A stretch of 64,000 bases of DNA. It comes from Euborellia annulipes (taxonomy: Eukaryota; Arthropoda; Insecta; Dermaptera; Anisolabididae). This document shows, one piece after another, positions 58,801-63,599 of the stretch. Within the stretch, counting starts at the first letter, position 1, and each line of letters starts with the position of its first letter. The notes below the pieces were generated by a model. The model searched no databases. It was not told where the DNA came from and saw only the letters and a program-made list of their open reading frames with translations. The DNA lies in contig JAKCPI010006194.1 in assembly GCA_023213315.1 (NCBI GenBank), positions 1-64,000 on the forward strand, in the 5' to 3' direction. A program made the position numbers and the translations under genes.

Positions 58801-59952
58801 GGTATTTTGAATTCAAGATGTAAAATTTATATTTTGTTACCATGGCAACCATATTTTCTATCTTTCCTATGAAGTACAAGAGTAAAGTGTGCTTCAAACA
58901 ATTTTGTGAGCAAAATGAAAATATACATTGGAAAGCGCGTCTAAAAAATAATTGATTTTTGAATTTTAATCAAAATCGCTAGAGCGAATTTTGAGAAAAT
59001 CGATAAAAACTTAAAATTGCTATCTATGTGGGTGATAGTAATTTTTTAATTTCACTTTTCAGTAATTTTTATAATAAGACTTAAAAAATTTTAAGTTATT
59101 TCAGTTTTTTGGAGAGATTGGTGGCCCAGAAAGTTGAAAGAATCTGTTCCACCTAATTCTTGGCCTACTTTTACTGTAGTTCGTTTTAATAAAAGCAAGT
59201 GACATGAGTGTAATTATTTTTGTGTATGTATTTCAATAAAGGAACGTTTGTGAATAATTTATGGAAATTGTTTGTGTATAAGTTTAAAGTCATTGTCATT
59301 ATTAAACTCACAAAATGTCAATCAAATAAGACACTTTTAACCATCATGTGCTAGATTTTATATGTCAAATAAAGTCATTCAACCGGCTTTGAAAGATTGA
59401 CTATTTAATAAATGAAGTATTTGATATTGAATTAATGAATGAATCTAATCATATTACTAGCATAATAAATTATTCTTACATTGAACTTTAATATTTTATT
59501 ATATAATAAAAATTAAGACAAATAGTATAAATGTCTCAAAGGTCATCCATGTCTAAAAATCTAATATTTATATAGATTGGTAATTGATGAAATAATCTTT
59601 TTTTAAAGAGGATAACCTATATTTAAGAGAATTAAAGTATTAATAATTAGACTAGTTCATAAATACTAATCTTATTTTATATTCATTGAAACATATGGAG
59701 ATTAAAATATTATTAAGGTTAAAGCATATGTTAAAATGAATATTTATTATCAGTTGATATTAACTTACGGAAATAAATACGATAATCCGTAGTATTAGGC
59801 GCGCCACGCTCGACAATTGAATAATTTGTAGACATTTTGTTTAAATATGCTTTTGATATATAAATTGGTAAAGGAGTTGAAGGCAAAGCGGAATGTTGTA
59901 TTCTTTTCAAATTTCCAAAGAAACTTATAAAAATGTTGCGGTATATATGCAT
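30243..59952 (-). CDS. Soluble inorganic pyrophosphatase, eight coding exons
   Basis: Hydrolyses pyrophosphate to phosphate with Mg2+, driving biosynthesis; in flies the orthologue (Nurf-38) is also a NURF remodelling subunit. Joined exons: 59952-59769, 57259-57144, 54491-54372, 54301-54151, 52796-52734, 52094-51881, 49501-49392, 30274-30243; all junctions are GT/AG and in frame. The product is 329 residues, or 290 from Met40, matching the roughly 290-residue animal enzyme. Residues equivalent to the yeast active site are all present: E90, K98, E100, R120, Y135, D157, D159, D162 (DNDPID signature), D189, D194, K196, Y234, K235. Residues 1-39 lack Asp and Glu and may be a mitochondrial presequence. 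Introns range from 70 bases to about 19.1 kb and are full of mobile elements. The gene is head-to-head with a zinc-finger gene. Family identity is near certain; gene_symbol is left empty because the cytosolic/mitochondrial naming is not settled. Confidence 0.95.
30535..31288. mobile_element. MITE 'family E' copy split by an inverted Penelope-like locus
   Basis: Family E wording (ATAATCAGCTATCTGAGGTATAAGG on the left; ATCTTATGATTAGAT, CTAGCTTAGTTAATTAGAAATGAAGCAACC on the right) surrounds the inverted repeat at 30735-31110. Confidence 0.6.
30735..31110. repeat. Inverted repeat with two canonical hammerhead-like cores
   Basis: Arms begin AACTTTGCAGCCAAGG-like and mirror each other around 30890. 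The right arm, plus strand, reads CTGATGA (30990-30996), stem II GGTCG/CGACC, GAAAC (31015-31019). The left arm, minus strand, reads CTGATGA (30819-30825), stem ATCGTGATTGGCGAC and GAAGT in place of GAAAC. The two cores face in opposite directions. Confidence 0.7.
31289..32525. other. Pyrophosphatase intron 7, no recognised feature
   Basis: AT-rich intron sequence with no exon or clear repeat. Confidence 0.45.
32526..33158 (+). repeat. Family A dispersed repeat, full-length copy
   Basis: Starts AAAATCTGGTGTGACTGGTC, includes the hairpin end, the X-box-like GTTACCATGGAAAC (32698-32711), all internal blocks and the terminus with ATATATA and AATAGAAAG. Confidence 0.9.
33299..34243 (+). repeat. 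Family A copy split by a SINE
   Basis: Full set of family A blocks, X-box-like GATACCATGGCAAC at 33476-33489; interrupted at 33922-34190 by a SINE and resumed with TTTCTCTCTATATA...GGTAAGAGAAAG. Confidence 0.9.
33922..34190 (+). repeat. tRNA-derived SINE, full copy with 12-bp target duplication
   Basis: The head has A-box-like GGCGTAGAGGTTAGCGTGC and B-box GGGTTCGGACCCC; body TTGGATACCAAATGGCTTAA, CCTGGACCCC; tail GTGTGAGTGTGAGTGTGAATG and an A-rich end. An exact 12-bp duplication aatactttctct (33910-33921 and 34191-34202) flanks it. Confidence 0.92.
34373..34719. other. Intron sequence, no recognised feature
   Basis: AT-rich intron 7 sequence between repeats. Confidence 0.4.
34720..34880 (+). 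repeat. Penelope-like terminus fragment (CTGAAGA variant)
   Basis: CTGAAGA (34808-34814), a GGTC/GGCC stem, CGAAACGTTG (GAAAC at 34835-34839), then AAACTACAGTCAAACCG. A single arm only. Confidence 0.5.
35079..35713. mobile_element. Non-autonomous DNA element, GGGGGTTCGGGAGCGA ends (copy 1)
   Basis: Left end AAGGGGGTTCGGGAGCGACG; right end inverse of AAGGGAGCTCGGGAGCGAAG. The body, with GATGGCAGGCTAGTCTAAC and TTAGCTACCATTCTGACATC, is shared with copy 2 at 37541-38034 in the opposite orientation. The right flank has TTAA. Confidence 0.75.
35714..37536. other. Intron sequence with unexplained patches
   Basis: Two less AT-rich patches, 36001-36150 (includes the octamer ATTTGCAT at about 36103) and 36531-36680 (CACACGATTGCGTGCGG), are unidentified. 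At about 36672 the MITE-like end CAGTGGCGTAGC with a G run begins, but no right end was found. Poly-A of about 20 at 37262. Confidence 0.35.
37541..38034. mobile_element. Non-autonomous DNA element, GGGGGCTCGGGAGCGA ends (copy 2)
   Basis: Flanked by TTAA on both sides (37537-37540 and 38035-38038), as in piggyBac-type insertions. Ends GGGGGCTCGGGAGCGAAG and inverse of GGGGGTTCAGGAGCGATG. It is the reverse-oriented relative of 35079-35713, about 140 bases shorter. Confidence 0.78.
38039..39150. other. Intron sequence, no recognised feature
   Basis: AT-rich intron 7 sequence; no coding or repeat structure recognised. Confidence 0.4.
39153..39663 (+). mobile_element. Internally deleted mariner element
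   Basis: Inverted repeats ACAGGTCATTCAATAAGTCC and the inverse of CCAGGTCATTCAATAAGTCC at the two ends, with TA at 39151-39152 and 39664-39665. At 511 bases it is less than half of a typical mariner (about 1.3 kb), yet keeps both ends and so may be mobilised by a transposase from elsewhere. Confidence 0.92.
39301..39594 (+). pseudogene. mariner transposase, N- and C-terminal pieces fused in frame
   Basis: The 97-residue ORF starts with the transposase N-terminal wording [14 protein letters not shown] (residues 11-24), then passes directly into [20 protein letters not shown] (about 33-52), which holds the third catalytic Asp, and ends ...ALEGNYVE. The helix-turn-helix middle and the first two catalytic Asp residues are missing, so the product cannot catalyse transposition. 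The reading frame remains open across the deletion junction. Confidence 0.85.
39697..39740 (+). repeat. Family A terminal fragment
   Basis: Only the terminus ATTACATATATACATAGGTAAGAGAAAG is present, 33 bases from the mariner end. Confidence 0.7.
40027..40579 (-). repeat. Family A dispersed repeat, near-full copy, reverse
   Basis: From TTTACTTTCTCGTAACG through GTGGTTTTCGCGACATGG, AGTACTAGTACTTTACTG and a decayed X-box (GTTGCCATAATATGG) to GCGACCAGTCACACCAGATT. Confidence 0.86.
40580..41089. other. Intron sequence; poly-T
   Basis: Poly-T of about 28 at 40798-40825. Otherwise nothing recognised. Confidence 0.4.
41090..41309. repeat. Foldback derivative of family A (two termini face to face)
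   Basis: Begins TTACTTTCTCTTACC and ends GGTAAGAGAAAGTAA; inside, ATGTCGAGATTTTGATGG on the left is mirrored by CCATCAAATTCTCGGCAT on the right. The whole hairpin half and X-box are absent. Confidence 0.75.
41310..41880. other. Intron sequence, no recognised feature
   Basis: AT-rich. Confidence 0.4.
41885..42035 (+). repeat. Degraded SINE (second family)
   Basis: Wording CTAGGGGTCAGGAGTTTGCAATCC and CCGTCTCATGAGAC matches the head and body of the 21106 SINE with many changes. Confidence 0.5.
42039..42380 (+). repeat. Family A copy, truncated
   Basis: Starts AATCTGGTGTGACTGGTCGC with the hairpin end shortened, X-box-like GTTACCATGGCCAC (42160-42173), and stops after the AAAGTACTA block. Confidence 0.8.
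42520..42966. mobile_element. MITE 'family E' copy
   Basis: Left GTCGGTTACTCACTTCTAGTCAACTAG, inner ATCATATGATTAGCTTAACTAG, right GTTAGTTAATTAGAATTGAA...GGGCCGG; ends are decayed. Confidence 0.6.
42968..43045 (+). repeat. SINE fragment
   Basis: GGTCTGATCCCAAACAGTCAGATG...TTTGGATACCAAATGGTATAA matches the B-box end and body of the first SINE family. Confidence 0.55.
43108..43488. repeat. Large near-perfect inverted repeat with paired hammerhead-like cores
   Basis: Arms of about 185 bases match almost fully (GTGAATAATAAAACAACAGAAT at the left edge, inverse at the right), around a short AT centre at about 43295. Each arm, read inward to outward, gives CTGATGA-TGTCC-TTT-GGAC-GAAATCGAT (plus strand 43386-43409; minus strand 43203-43181). 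Stem II GTCC/GGAC is perfect; GAAA is followed by T rather than C. Confidence 0.72.
43490..44776. other. Intron sequence, no recognised feature
   Basis: AT-rich intron 7 sequence; no coding signal. Confidence 0.4.
45057..46225. mobile_element. hAT-type element, middle of the nest
   Basis: Ends CAGGGATGGGCGTTAA and GTAACTTGCCCATCCCTG are inverse copies; exact 8-bp duplication cttttatt (45049-45056 and 46226-46233). The interior repeats ATTGGTATCTTGTAACTCGTTAC-like phrases many times near both ends. The 90-residue ORF within is built of those phrases and is not a gene. Confidence 0.9.
45676..46013. mobile_element. hAT-type element, innermost of the nest
   Basis: Ends TAGAGCCCTGCACGGGCC and GTACCCGTGCAGGGCTCTA are near-perfect inverses with an exact 8-bp duplication gttccaga (45668-45675 and 46014-46021). 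The interior is rich in CCCGCCCG/GGCCCGT phrases, far more GC than the host. Confidence 0.93.
46380..46640. other. Intron sequence, no recognised feature
   Basis: Nothing recognised between the nest and the next inverted repeat. Confidence 0.35.
46645..46885. repeat. Inverted repeat with canonical hammerhead-like core
   Basis: Outer phrases AATCAGGGGCAGGTTCAGCC and GGCTGGATCTGCCCCTGATT are mirrored, followed by AAATAAAAATGCTTTTATGTGCTTC. The left arm on the minus strand reads CTGATGA (46733-46739), stem II GAGA/TCTC, GAAAC (46708-46712), GTC. The right arm lacks the core, so the arms are unequal. Confidence 0.68.
46960..47143. mobile_element. Short MITE with about 50-bp TIRs
   Basis: Left TAGTGTAATAAACCTCCCCT and the inverse right end, continuing through CACTTTGAAAAAATTTT and AAAGGTTTGATAAT, pair over about 50 bases with few changes. 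Part of the right arm's flanking phrase (TTAAATTCTGAACA) is duplicated outside it. Confidence 0.65.
47215..47600. repeat. Inverted repeat with canonical hammerhead-like core and 6-bp stem I
   Basis: The right arm reads ATCGTC-CTGATGA-AGGTCG/CGACC stem II-GAAAC-GCC-GACGAT (47505-47549). ATCGTC and GACGAT are perfectly complementary, closing stem I around the core. The left arm (47325-47365, minus strand) has the decayed CTGATGT. Outer phrases AGCTAAGGTAATTAAAT and ATTTTCTTGGCTGCT echo the GCAGCCAAGG boundary of related loci. An internal tandem TGTATTTTAACAATTAACAT occurs twice. Confidence 0.72.
47601..48150. other. Intron sequence, no recognised feature
   Basis: AT-rich; nothing recognised. 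Confidence 0.35.
48155..48330 (-). repeat. Penelope-like terminus fragment
   Basis: GGTGCAGCCAAAAATAAA followed on the minus strand by CTTAAGA-GGGT/ACCC stem-CGAAACGTCTCG; the core CTGATGA is decayed. One arm only. Confidence 0.45.
48365..48575 (-). pseudogene. Non-LTR retrotransposon reverse-transcriptase ORF, C-terminal scrap
   Basis: The minus-strand ORF holds [18 protein letters not shown] and [10 protein letters not shown], the wording typical of the extreme C-terminus of LINE ORF2 proteins (x-R-D-W-N-x-L-P). No polymerase motif is present. The Tc1-like MITE at 48556-48709 cuts into its 5' side. Confidence 0.7.
48556..48709. mobile_element. Tc1/mariner-type MITE
   Basis: Ends CAGTGAGGGACAAATATTA and TTAATATTGTCCCTCACTG with TA on both sides (48554-48555 and 48710-48711). 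154 bases, no ORF. Confidence 0.82.
48712..49391. other. Intron sequence next to exon 7, no recognised feature
   Basis: AT-rich. Confidence 0.4.
49392..49501 (-). CDS. Pyrophosphatase exon 7
   Basis: Codes C283 (split) to I319 plus one base: the variable C-terminal segment [16 protein letters not shown]...[11 protein letters not shown]. Strong donor GTGAGT in phase 1, which requires a further exon. Confidence 0.9.
49610..50740. repeat. Repeat built of GGACATTTCGTCCAC phrases, split by a MITE
   Basis: Left part (49630-49830) reiterates CGTCCAC and GGACATTTCGTCC; right part (50520-50720) reiterates the inverse wording GGACNAA (GGACGAATTGTC, GGACCAAA). The MITE at 50081-50475 sits between. Its ends are not clear; probably a large inverted DNA element with tandem subterminal motifs. 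In intron 6. Confidence 0.5.
50081..50475. mobile_element. hAT-type MITE (CATAGGCGCCGGAAC ends)
   Basis: Ends CATAGGCGCCGGAAC and GTTCCGGCGCCCCTG; exact 8-bp duplication ggtaggtg (50073-50080 and 50476-50483). G and C runs near both ends. Confidence 0.9.
50839..51211. mobile_element. DNA element with reiterated ATTGAGCAAAACG units
   Basis: Outer ends AGGCTGAATTTACACCAATT and the inverse of AGGCTGAACGCACACCAAAT form TIRs. Inside, units of GATTGAGCAAAACGCTCAATG and CAAAACATTTTGCTC alternate at least four times, many being small palindromes. No 8-bp duplication was found. Confidence 0.65.
51361..51585. mobile_element. Tc1/mariner-type MITE with about 43-bp TIRs
   Basis: Left CAGTGAGCGCCACAATTAAG; the right end is the inverse with two or three changes over about 43 bases; TA at 51359-51360 and 51586-51587. 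Lies in intron 6, about 300 bases from exon 6. Confidence 0.85.
51881..52094 (-). CDS. Pyrophosphatase exon 6
   Basis: Codes D212 (split) to S282: [20 protein letters not shown] (Tyr234, Lys235) and [14 protein letters not shown], then the C-terminal helix region. Donor GTAAAT in phase 2. Confidence 0.93.
52190..52262 (-). repeat. Family A terminal fragment in intron 5
   Basis: TTTTACTTTCTCTAGCC...TATATAGAGAAAGTATTACATTCATGTCAAAAATTCGA, then unrelated sequence. Confidence 0.7.
52734..52796 (-). CDS. Pyrophosphatase exon 5
   Basis: A 63-base exon coding G191 (split) to K211 and one base of D212: [21 protein letters not shown], with active-site Asp194 and Lys196. Acceptor TTTAG, donor GTAAAT. 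Confidence 0.93.
53100..53465. repeat. Large inverted repeat in intron 4 with hammerhead-like variant cores
   Basis: Arms mirror over about 170 bases: left AGAGATGGATAATTATGGG...GCAGCCAATAAATAGACTC, right the inverse. Left arm, minus strand: CTGAAGA (53210-53216), 7-bp stem GGTTCTT/AAGAACC, GAAAC (53183-53187), GTC. Right arm: CTGAATA (53354-53360) and GAAAC (53393-53397). The CTGAAGA core makes self-cleavage unlikely. Confidence 0.7.
53466..54150. other. Intron 4, no recognised feature
   Basis: AT-rich with a G run at about 53694-53705. Confidence 0.4.
54151..54301 (-). CDS. Pyrophosphatase exon 4 (signature motif)
   Basis: Codes residues 141-190 plus one base; carries TWENPE, the family signature DNDPIDI (metal-binding Asp157, Asp159, Asp162), [10 protein letters not shown] and ALIDE. 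Donor GTATAT. Confidence 0.95.
54372..54491 (-). CDS. Pyrophosphatase exon 3
   Basis: Codes residues 101-140 in phase 0, including [19 protein letters not shown] and [11 protein letters not shown] with the active-site Arg and Tyr. Donor GTAATT; the following intron is only 70 bases. Confidence 0.94.
54492..55269. other. Intron 2, no recognised feature
   Basis: AT-rich; nothing recognised. Confidence 0.4.
55470..56341 (+). repeat. Family A copy split by a SINE, in intron 2
   Basis: The hairpin end CGCACAGCACACAACTTTC, X-box-like GATACCATGGCAAC (55848-55861), an (AC)n run at 56186-56201, CAGACCATGTCGCGAA and the TATATA...GGTAAGAGAAAG terminus. Confidence 0.88.
55604..55806 (+). repeat. 5'-truncated SINE with 13-bp target duplication
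   Basis: Begins inside the SINE body (CAGTCCCATGATTTATATAAG), lacks both pol III boxes, ends in an A run. Exact duplication aagatgtaaaatt (55591-55603 and 55807-55819). Confidence 0.9.
56426..57143. other. Intron 2, GC-rich repeat scrap then AT-rich sequence
   Basis: At 56515-56575, GCCCGCTGAAGGCGGG is the inverse of the 5700 repeat phrase. A scrap resembling the 48556 MITE interior (AATAATCACATGAGAAAAACGCATG) lies at 56932-56960. Confidence 0.45.
57144..57259 (-). CDS. Pyrophosphatase exon 2
   Basis: Codes R62-E100 after an AACAG acceptor; includes [11 protein letters not shown] and [13 protein letters not shown], with the active-site Glu, Lys and Glu. Donor GTAATT. Confidence 0.93.
57310..57645 (-). 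repeat. Family A copy, truncated, in intron 1
   Basis: GTGGGTCCCGCAAATTGGTC, a (TG)n run, CTAGTACTTTACTGATGTAC, then AAGACCACTTTACTCTTGGAC; both termini are missing. Confidence 0.75.
57646..57983. other. Intron 1, no recognised feature
   Basis: No recognised feature. Confidence 0.35.
57984..58075. repeat. Family A hairpin end alone (about 90 bases)
   Basis: AAATCTGGTGTG...CACAACTTTCTCTTAC then GTAAGAGAAAGTTGTG...CACACCAGATTTTT: a near-perfect hairpin with no family A body attached. Confidence 0.8.
58076..58678. other. Intron 1, no recognised feature
   Basis: No recognised feature. Confidence 0.35.
58679..59012 (+). repeat. Family A copy, 3' truncated, in intron 1
   Basis: Hairpin end AAAAAATCTGGTGTGACTGG, perfect X-box-like GTTACCATGGCAAC (58836-58849), CTAGAGCGAATTTTGAGAAA; then unrelated sequence. 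Confidence 0.83.
59013..59768. other. Intron 1 next to exon 1, no recognised feature
   Basis: AT-rich. Confidence 0.35.
59769..59952 (-). CDS. Pyrophosphatase exon 1 (two possible starts)
   Basis: Codes residues 1-61 plus one base of codon 62. The upstream ATG (59950-59952) adds 39 residues rich in Arg, Lys, Ser and aromatic residues with no acidic residue ([19 protein letters not shown]...), which fits a mitochondrial presequence. The inner ATG (59833-59835, [11 protein letters not shown]) is the start expected for a cytosolic form. Donor GTAAGT at 59768. Confidence 0.88.
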
Positions 59953-60978
59953 TGTGATTTCGTAATAGGCACACTAGCGCACTCTTCTGGCTAACTGATC
60001 AACTAAGCTATGATAGGTAATGGTCACTGATTCTTATTTACATAAGAACGTGATAAGAATAGATTGGAGTAGATCAGGATATGTAACTGACAGATCAGGA
60101 TCATTTATTTAACACCATGTGAATAGAAAAAATTAATTAAAATAAAGAACAGAAACATTGAAAGCAATTAAAAAAAGGCGGCAATTTGAAACATTTTTTT
60201 AAAGGTTTTTTATTCATATTTTTTGATTTAAAGCATTTGATACCATTTGGAAGGTATCATAGAGGGTATTTTGAAAGCTTTTTATAATTGGGGACTCCGA
60301 GGAAGTTTATCTATATTTATTTCCAACTGTCTGTTTAAATTCTATTTTATCTTCTCCCCAACCCTCTCAAAGGCTTCAAGGGGGTATATTATAAGTTAAT
60401 CCTTGGAATGACTAGAAATACTTGTAAAATGGAAGCAAGAGAAAATAAAATGATATACCAGAGTGAAATACTGTCTTATCCATCATAAATAAATAAAATC
60501 TGGGAGCATGGGCGTACCCAGCGGGGGGCAGCTGCCCCCCCCCCCCAGAAGCAAAAAAAATTACATGTTTATAAAGTGATGGAACGAAACAAAATTGGTG
60601 ATGGGAGGGGAATGATTTTTTTTGTTAGGACTCGAGGGTTTTTAGGCCTTTAATTCCCCTCTATATAAAAAATAGCTATGTCACAATCTGGACGACCATG
60701 ATCTGCCCCCCCCTGGACGACCATGATCTGACCATGCCCCCCCCCCTAGATTTGATTCTGGGTACGCCCATGTCTGGGAGGTAAATATTTGTAAATATAA
60801 TATAAATAATGATGTATGTCATGCGGCAGCCATTTAGATATTGTGGCAGGTAAGTTATTTGAATGAGTTTAAAAATATTGCAAAATCAAATGTCATAATA
60901 GTAGTAAAGGTTAGCTTAGTTTTTTTTTTTTTTTATTTTTTGTTTTATTTCTTTTTCCTTTTATTTAATTTCATAATT
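59953..60978. promoter_or_regulatory. Divergent promoter region of pyrophosphatase and zinc-finger gene
   Basis: About 1 kb separates the two start codons and both genes point outward. On the zinc-finger side a strong donor CAG/GTAAGT at 60847-60851 may end a non-coding first exon; an acceptor could be the TTAG near 60918 ahead of a long T tract. No clear TATA box. A hAT MITE (60507-60772) sits inside. Confidence 0.5.
60507..60772. mobile_element. hAT-type MITE in the shared promoter region
   Basis: Ends CATGGGCGTACCCAG and CTGGGTACGCCCATG are perfect inverse copies; exact 8-bp duplication tctgggag (60499-60506 and 60773-60780). Near the right end the phrase TGGACGACCATGATCTG is tandemly repeated. 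The undecayed ends and duplication suggest a recent insertion. Confidence 0.95.
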
Positions 60979-61048
60979 ATGAATGTCCAAATTAAGACTG
61001 AAAAATTAGATGATGAAGATATAAAACCTCCGATTTTTATTTATAAAG
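60979..61048 (+). CDS. Zinc-finger gene, first coding exon
   Basis: Encodes MNVQIKTEKLDDEDIKPPIF and three more residues plus one base. An in-frame upstream ATG at 60841 would add a low-complexity Phe-rich stretch and is rejected. The exon joins the second one in frame and completes the C2HC finger. Confidence 0.8.
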
Positions 61049-62136
61049 GTTAGTACTTTTTTATTTCTTCCATCAGCCAGAGGCCATTGGAATGAAAACA
61101 TAAGTACAAATGTTTATAAAAACACATTATTAAATATTATTATACATAATCTGAAATATCACCTTTCTTGCTCTAATTATAATGTATAAATTTTTTTTTA
61201 GGCCCATTATTTCCTTGTAATTTTTGTCAAATGAATTTTATTAGTGAAGAATATCTACAAAAGCATCATGGAAAATGTCTTAATAGAAATTTTTACTGTT
61301 TAATAAAGAGAAAACTCGAAGATTTTTTTGAGAACAAACTAAATAAAAAGAATCCATTTGATTGTGATAAATGTCATGCTTCCTTTATTAACGAAATTTC
61401 TTTAAGCAACCACAAACGTATACATCAAAATAAAAAATCGAAGTTTAATAAAGATTTATATCAATGCGAATATTGTTTTAATAGCTTCACTACGGAAAGT
61501 AGTTTGAAAAAACATTTAACTAAAATCCATAATAAAACAAAAGAATATTGTTTTGTTTGCTGGCAGGAATTTAATCAGAGAAATTTCCTTTTCGCACATT
61601 TAAAAACCGAACATGGAATTTACGCTTGTCAACATTGTCCTTTAACATTCTTTGAAGATAAACATTTAATAGATCATATTGCAAAAAAACATAAAAAAGA
61701 AAGAAAACAATGTAAAAACTGTGATAAGAATTATCATTCAAACGACGAACTTAAAAGACATATGATATTAGCACATTCTAAAGAAGAACCATTTGAATGT
61801 ACAATTTGTAAAAAAAGATATAAATTACAATTTCATTTAACGCGACATCTCCGAACGCATGACTCAAATTTAAATTATGAATGCGAAATTTGTTCGAAAA
61901 CATTTAATATCAAATACAATTTAAGTAAACATTTGAAAACACATTCTGGGGAGAAGCCTTTCAAATGTGAAATTTGTAAAAAAAGATTTGGACAACGTTT
62001 TGTTTTGAAAAGACATCAATTAACTCATTCCAAAAAGGAAATATTTTCAAATAAAGTCATGTTAAATGAACATGATGGAACAGAAGAATTTAAATTAAAT
62101 CGTTACAAGGAATTGGTTACCTCAACCAAAAGGTAG
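60979..62136 (+). CDS. C2H2 zinc-finger protein, two coding exons
   Basis: Exons 60979-61048 and 61202-62136 (donor GTTAGT, acceptor TTTAG, phase 1) encode 334 residues. The N-terminus is short and acidic with VQIKTEK, matching the sumoylation consensus (hydrophobic-K-x-E). Residues 29-49 form a C-x2-C-x12-H-x3-C (C2HC) finger that would lose its first two cysteines if translation began at Met34. Eight C2H2 fingers follow at about 78-98, 112-133, 140-161, 166-187, 194-215, 223-243, 251-271 and 279-299; only the linker between fingers 7 and 8 (HSGEKPF) is the classic DNA-binding type. A nuclear, sequence-specific DNA-binding role is likely; the target is unknown. AATAAA follows the stop at 62137-62142. 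Divergent from the pyrophosphatase gene. Confidence 0.9.
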
Positions 62137-62142
62137 AATAAA

Positions 62143-63214
62143 ATTCTATATATATTATTCAATATATAAACTTTTAAATTAAGATCCCAAAAGCAATACA
62201 TTATTAGTTTTGAATTGACAATATAATTAAAAAAAACTGCTTTGTTGAATACATTGTATGTATTCTGTCAAAATTGACTAATCCACAGTGGAGTAATCAG
62301 GGAGGTTTTAACCCCCTTAACCAGGAAAGCGAAAAATACCTTCCTATTAGTGTAAAAAAAGTTTGCATTTGCTTTAAATATTGAAATAAAAGCATATAAC
62401 CTCCTATGGATCAAGCGTCCTATTGAAAATAGGATTTTCAATGTCCTATTGAAAAAAAATCCTCCACCAGAAATAAATTCTGACCAAGAAACGTAGTTTG
62501 TGTAAAATAACAATTTCAGGTTCGAAAAATGTTAATAATATTTATTTTTATTCTTATAAATTTCATTTTAAATAGAGTTAACCCTAACAAAAATACCTAA
62601 GAGCACTTAAACTCATCTTTTTATTTTTTTGATTTGGTCAAATTTGACAATTTAACCACTATTTTCTCTAGAAGAATGAGAGAAAATAATATATTTATTT
62701 TTTGATTCTTTTCACTTTGTATCCATGAAAACAGAAACATAGGTTTATGGATTTCTGGAAAACAGATTAATTATATACTGAACGACTTAGGATCCAAGGA
62801 TACAAAAAAGCCCATTTCTTAGGGTATACAAATATGTTAAGAAAATTTGAGATTTATTTATCCAATTTTTTTGATCTGAAAATCAGTTTGGGTCTTAATA
62901 ATTAAATTAATTCAGTATCTTATTAATTTTTAATTCAATCTATTGTAAAATTTGATATAAAAACTAAGCATATTTTTATAGAAGAAATAATTTATAAAAA
63001 TTTAAAAAAAAGGAATGTGATCAATTTTTTAAATATGTTCTTTATATATATATATATATATATATACAATATATATATTTAAATGTTTAGAAAGGAAATA
63101 ATTGAACATATTTTCATATTATATTTTTTAAAATATTAAATCATATTTTGTAAAAATATAATGTTAATAAAAAAATATATTAAAAAATAATCATCTTTTT
63201 AGTTTTTTCTGCCA
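62143..63214. other. Downstream of the zinc-finger gene, no gene seen
   Basis: AT-rich; (TA)n microsatellite at about 63043-63066. Confidence 0.45.
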
Positions 63215-63340
63215 TATGGGTCGTTTTGATAACTTACCTACCCCAGTAGCTATTTTAATGCTGAAGGACAAACACCATGTATTTCCCCATAGGGAGGCTA
63301 TTTTAATGTTGGGGTAGGTAAGTTATCAAAACGACCCATA
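63215..63340. mobile_element. 126-bp MITE or palindrome with about 31-bp arms
   Basis: Starts TATGGGTCGTTTTGATAACT and continues into TACCTACCCCAG; the right end is the inverse with essentially no changes. The loop contains GGCTATTTTAATG and its inexact copy. TA at the edges is consistent with a Tc1/mariner-type MITE. Confidence 0.75.
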
Positions 63341-63404
63341 AATCTATAAACACAACAATAAACAATTTTAAAAAAAAATTTTAATTATTTGACCTACTCA
63401 ATTT

Positions 63405-63465
63405 TTCTTGGGTCGGGGAGCTTTCACGGGGAGGAGGGAGGTCCCTCTTAGTTACGCCCATGCTA
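63405..63465. repeat. Right-end fragment of the 2429-type MITE
   Basis: GGGAGGTCCCTCTTAGTTACGCCCATG resembles the right end of the MITE at 2429-2618; the left half is missing. Confidence 0.45.
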
Positions 63466-63599
63466 ATAAGCTGCTGTTAGCAGGGGTGGACTGTGTTTGT
63501 TTTTCGGAAGGGTAGACTGAATTAATAGTTGACAATTTTATGAAATTGTTTTTTGGACACGGATACACAATGCTGGATTAAGCAACATGGAGGCCCTTA

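Noticed and set aside
3922..59012. Family A as a Helitron
   Set aside because: No consistent TC start, CTRR end or A/T insertion pattern was seen, and the hairpin is at the very end rather than just inside it; class left open.
60841..60978. N-terminal extension of the zinc-finger protein from the ATG at 60841
   Set aside because: It would add a Phe-rich translation of a poly-T tract; a splice donor at 60850 and the T tract suggest 5' UTR and intron instead.
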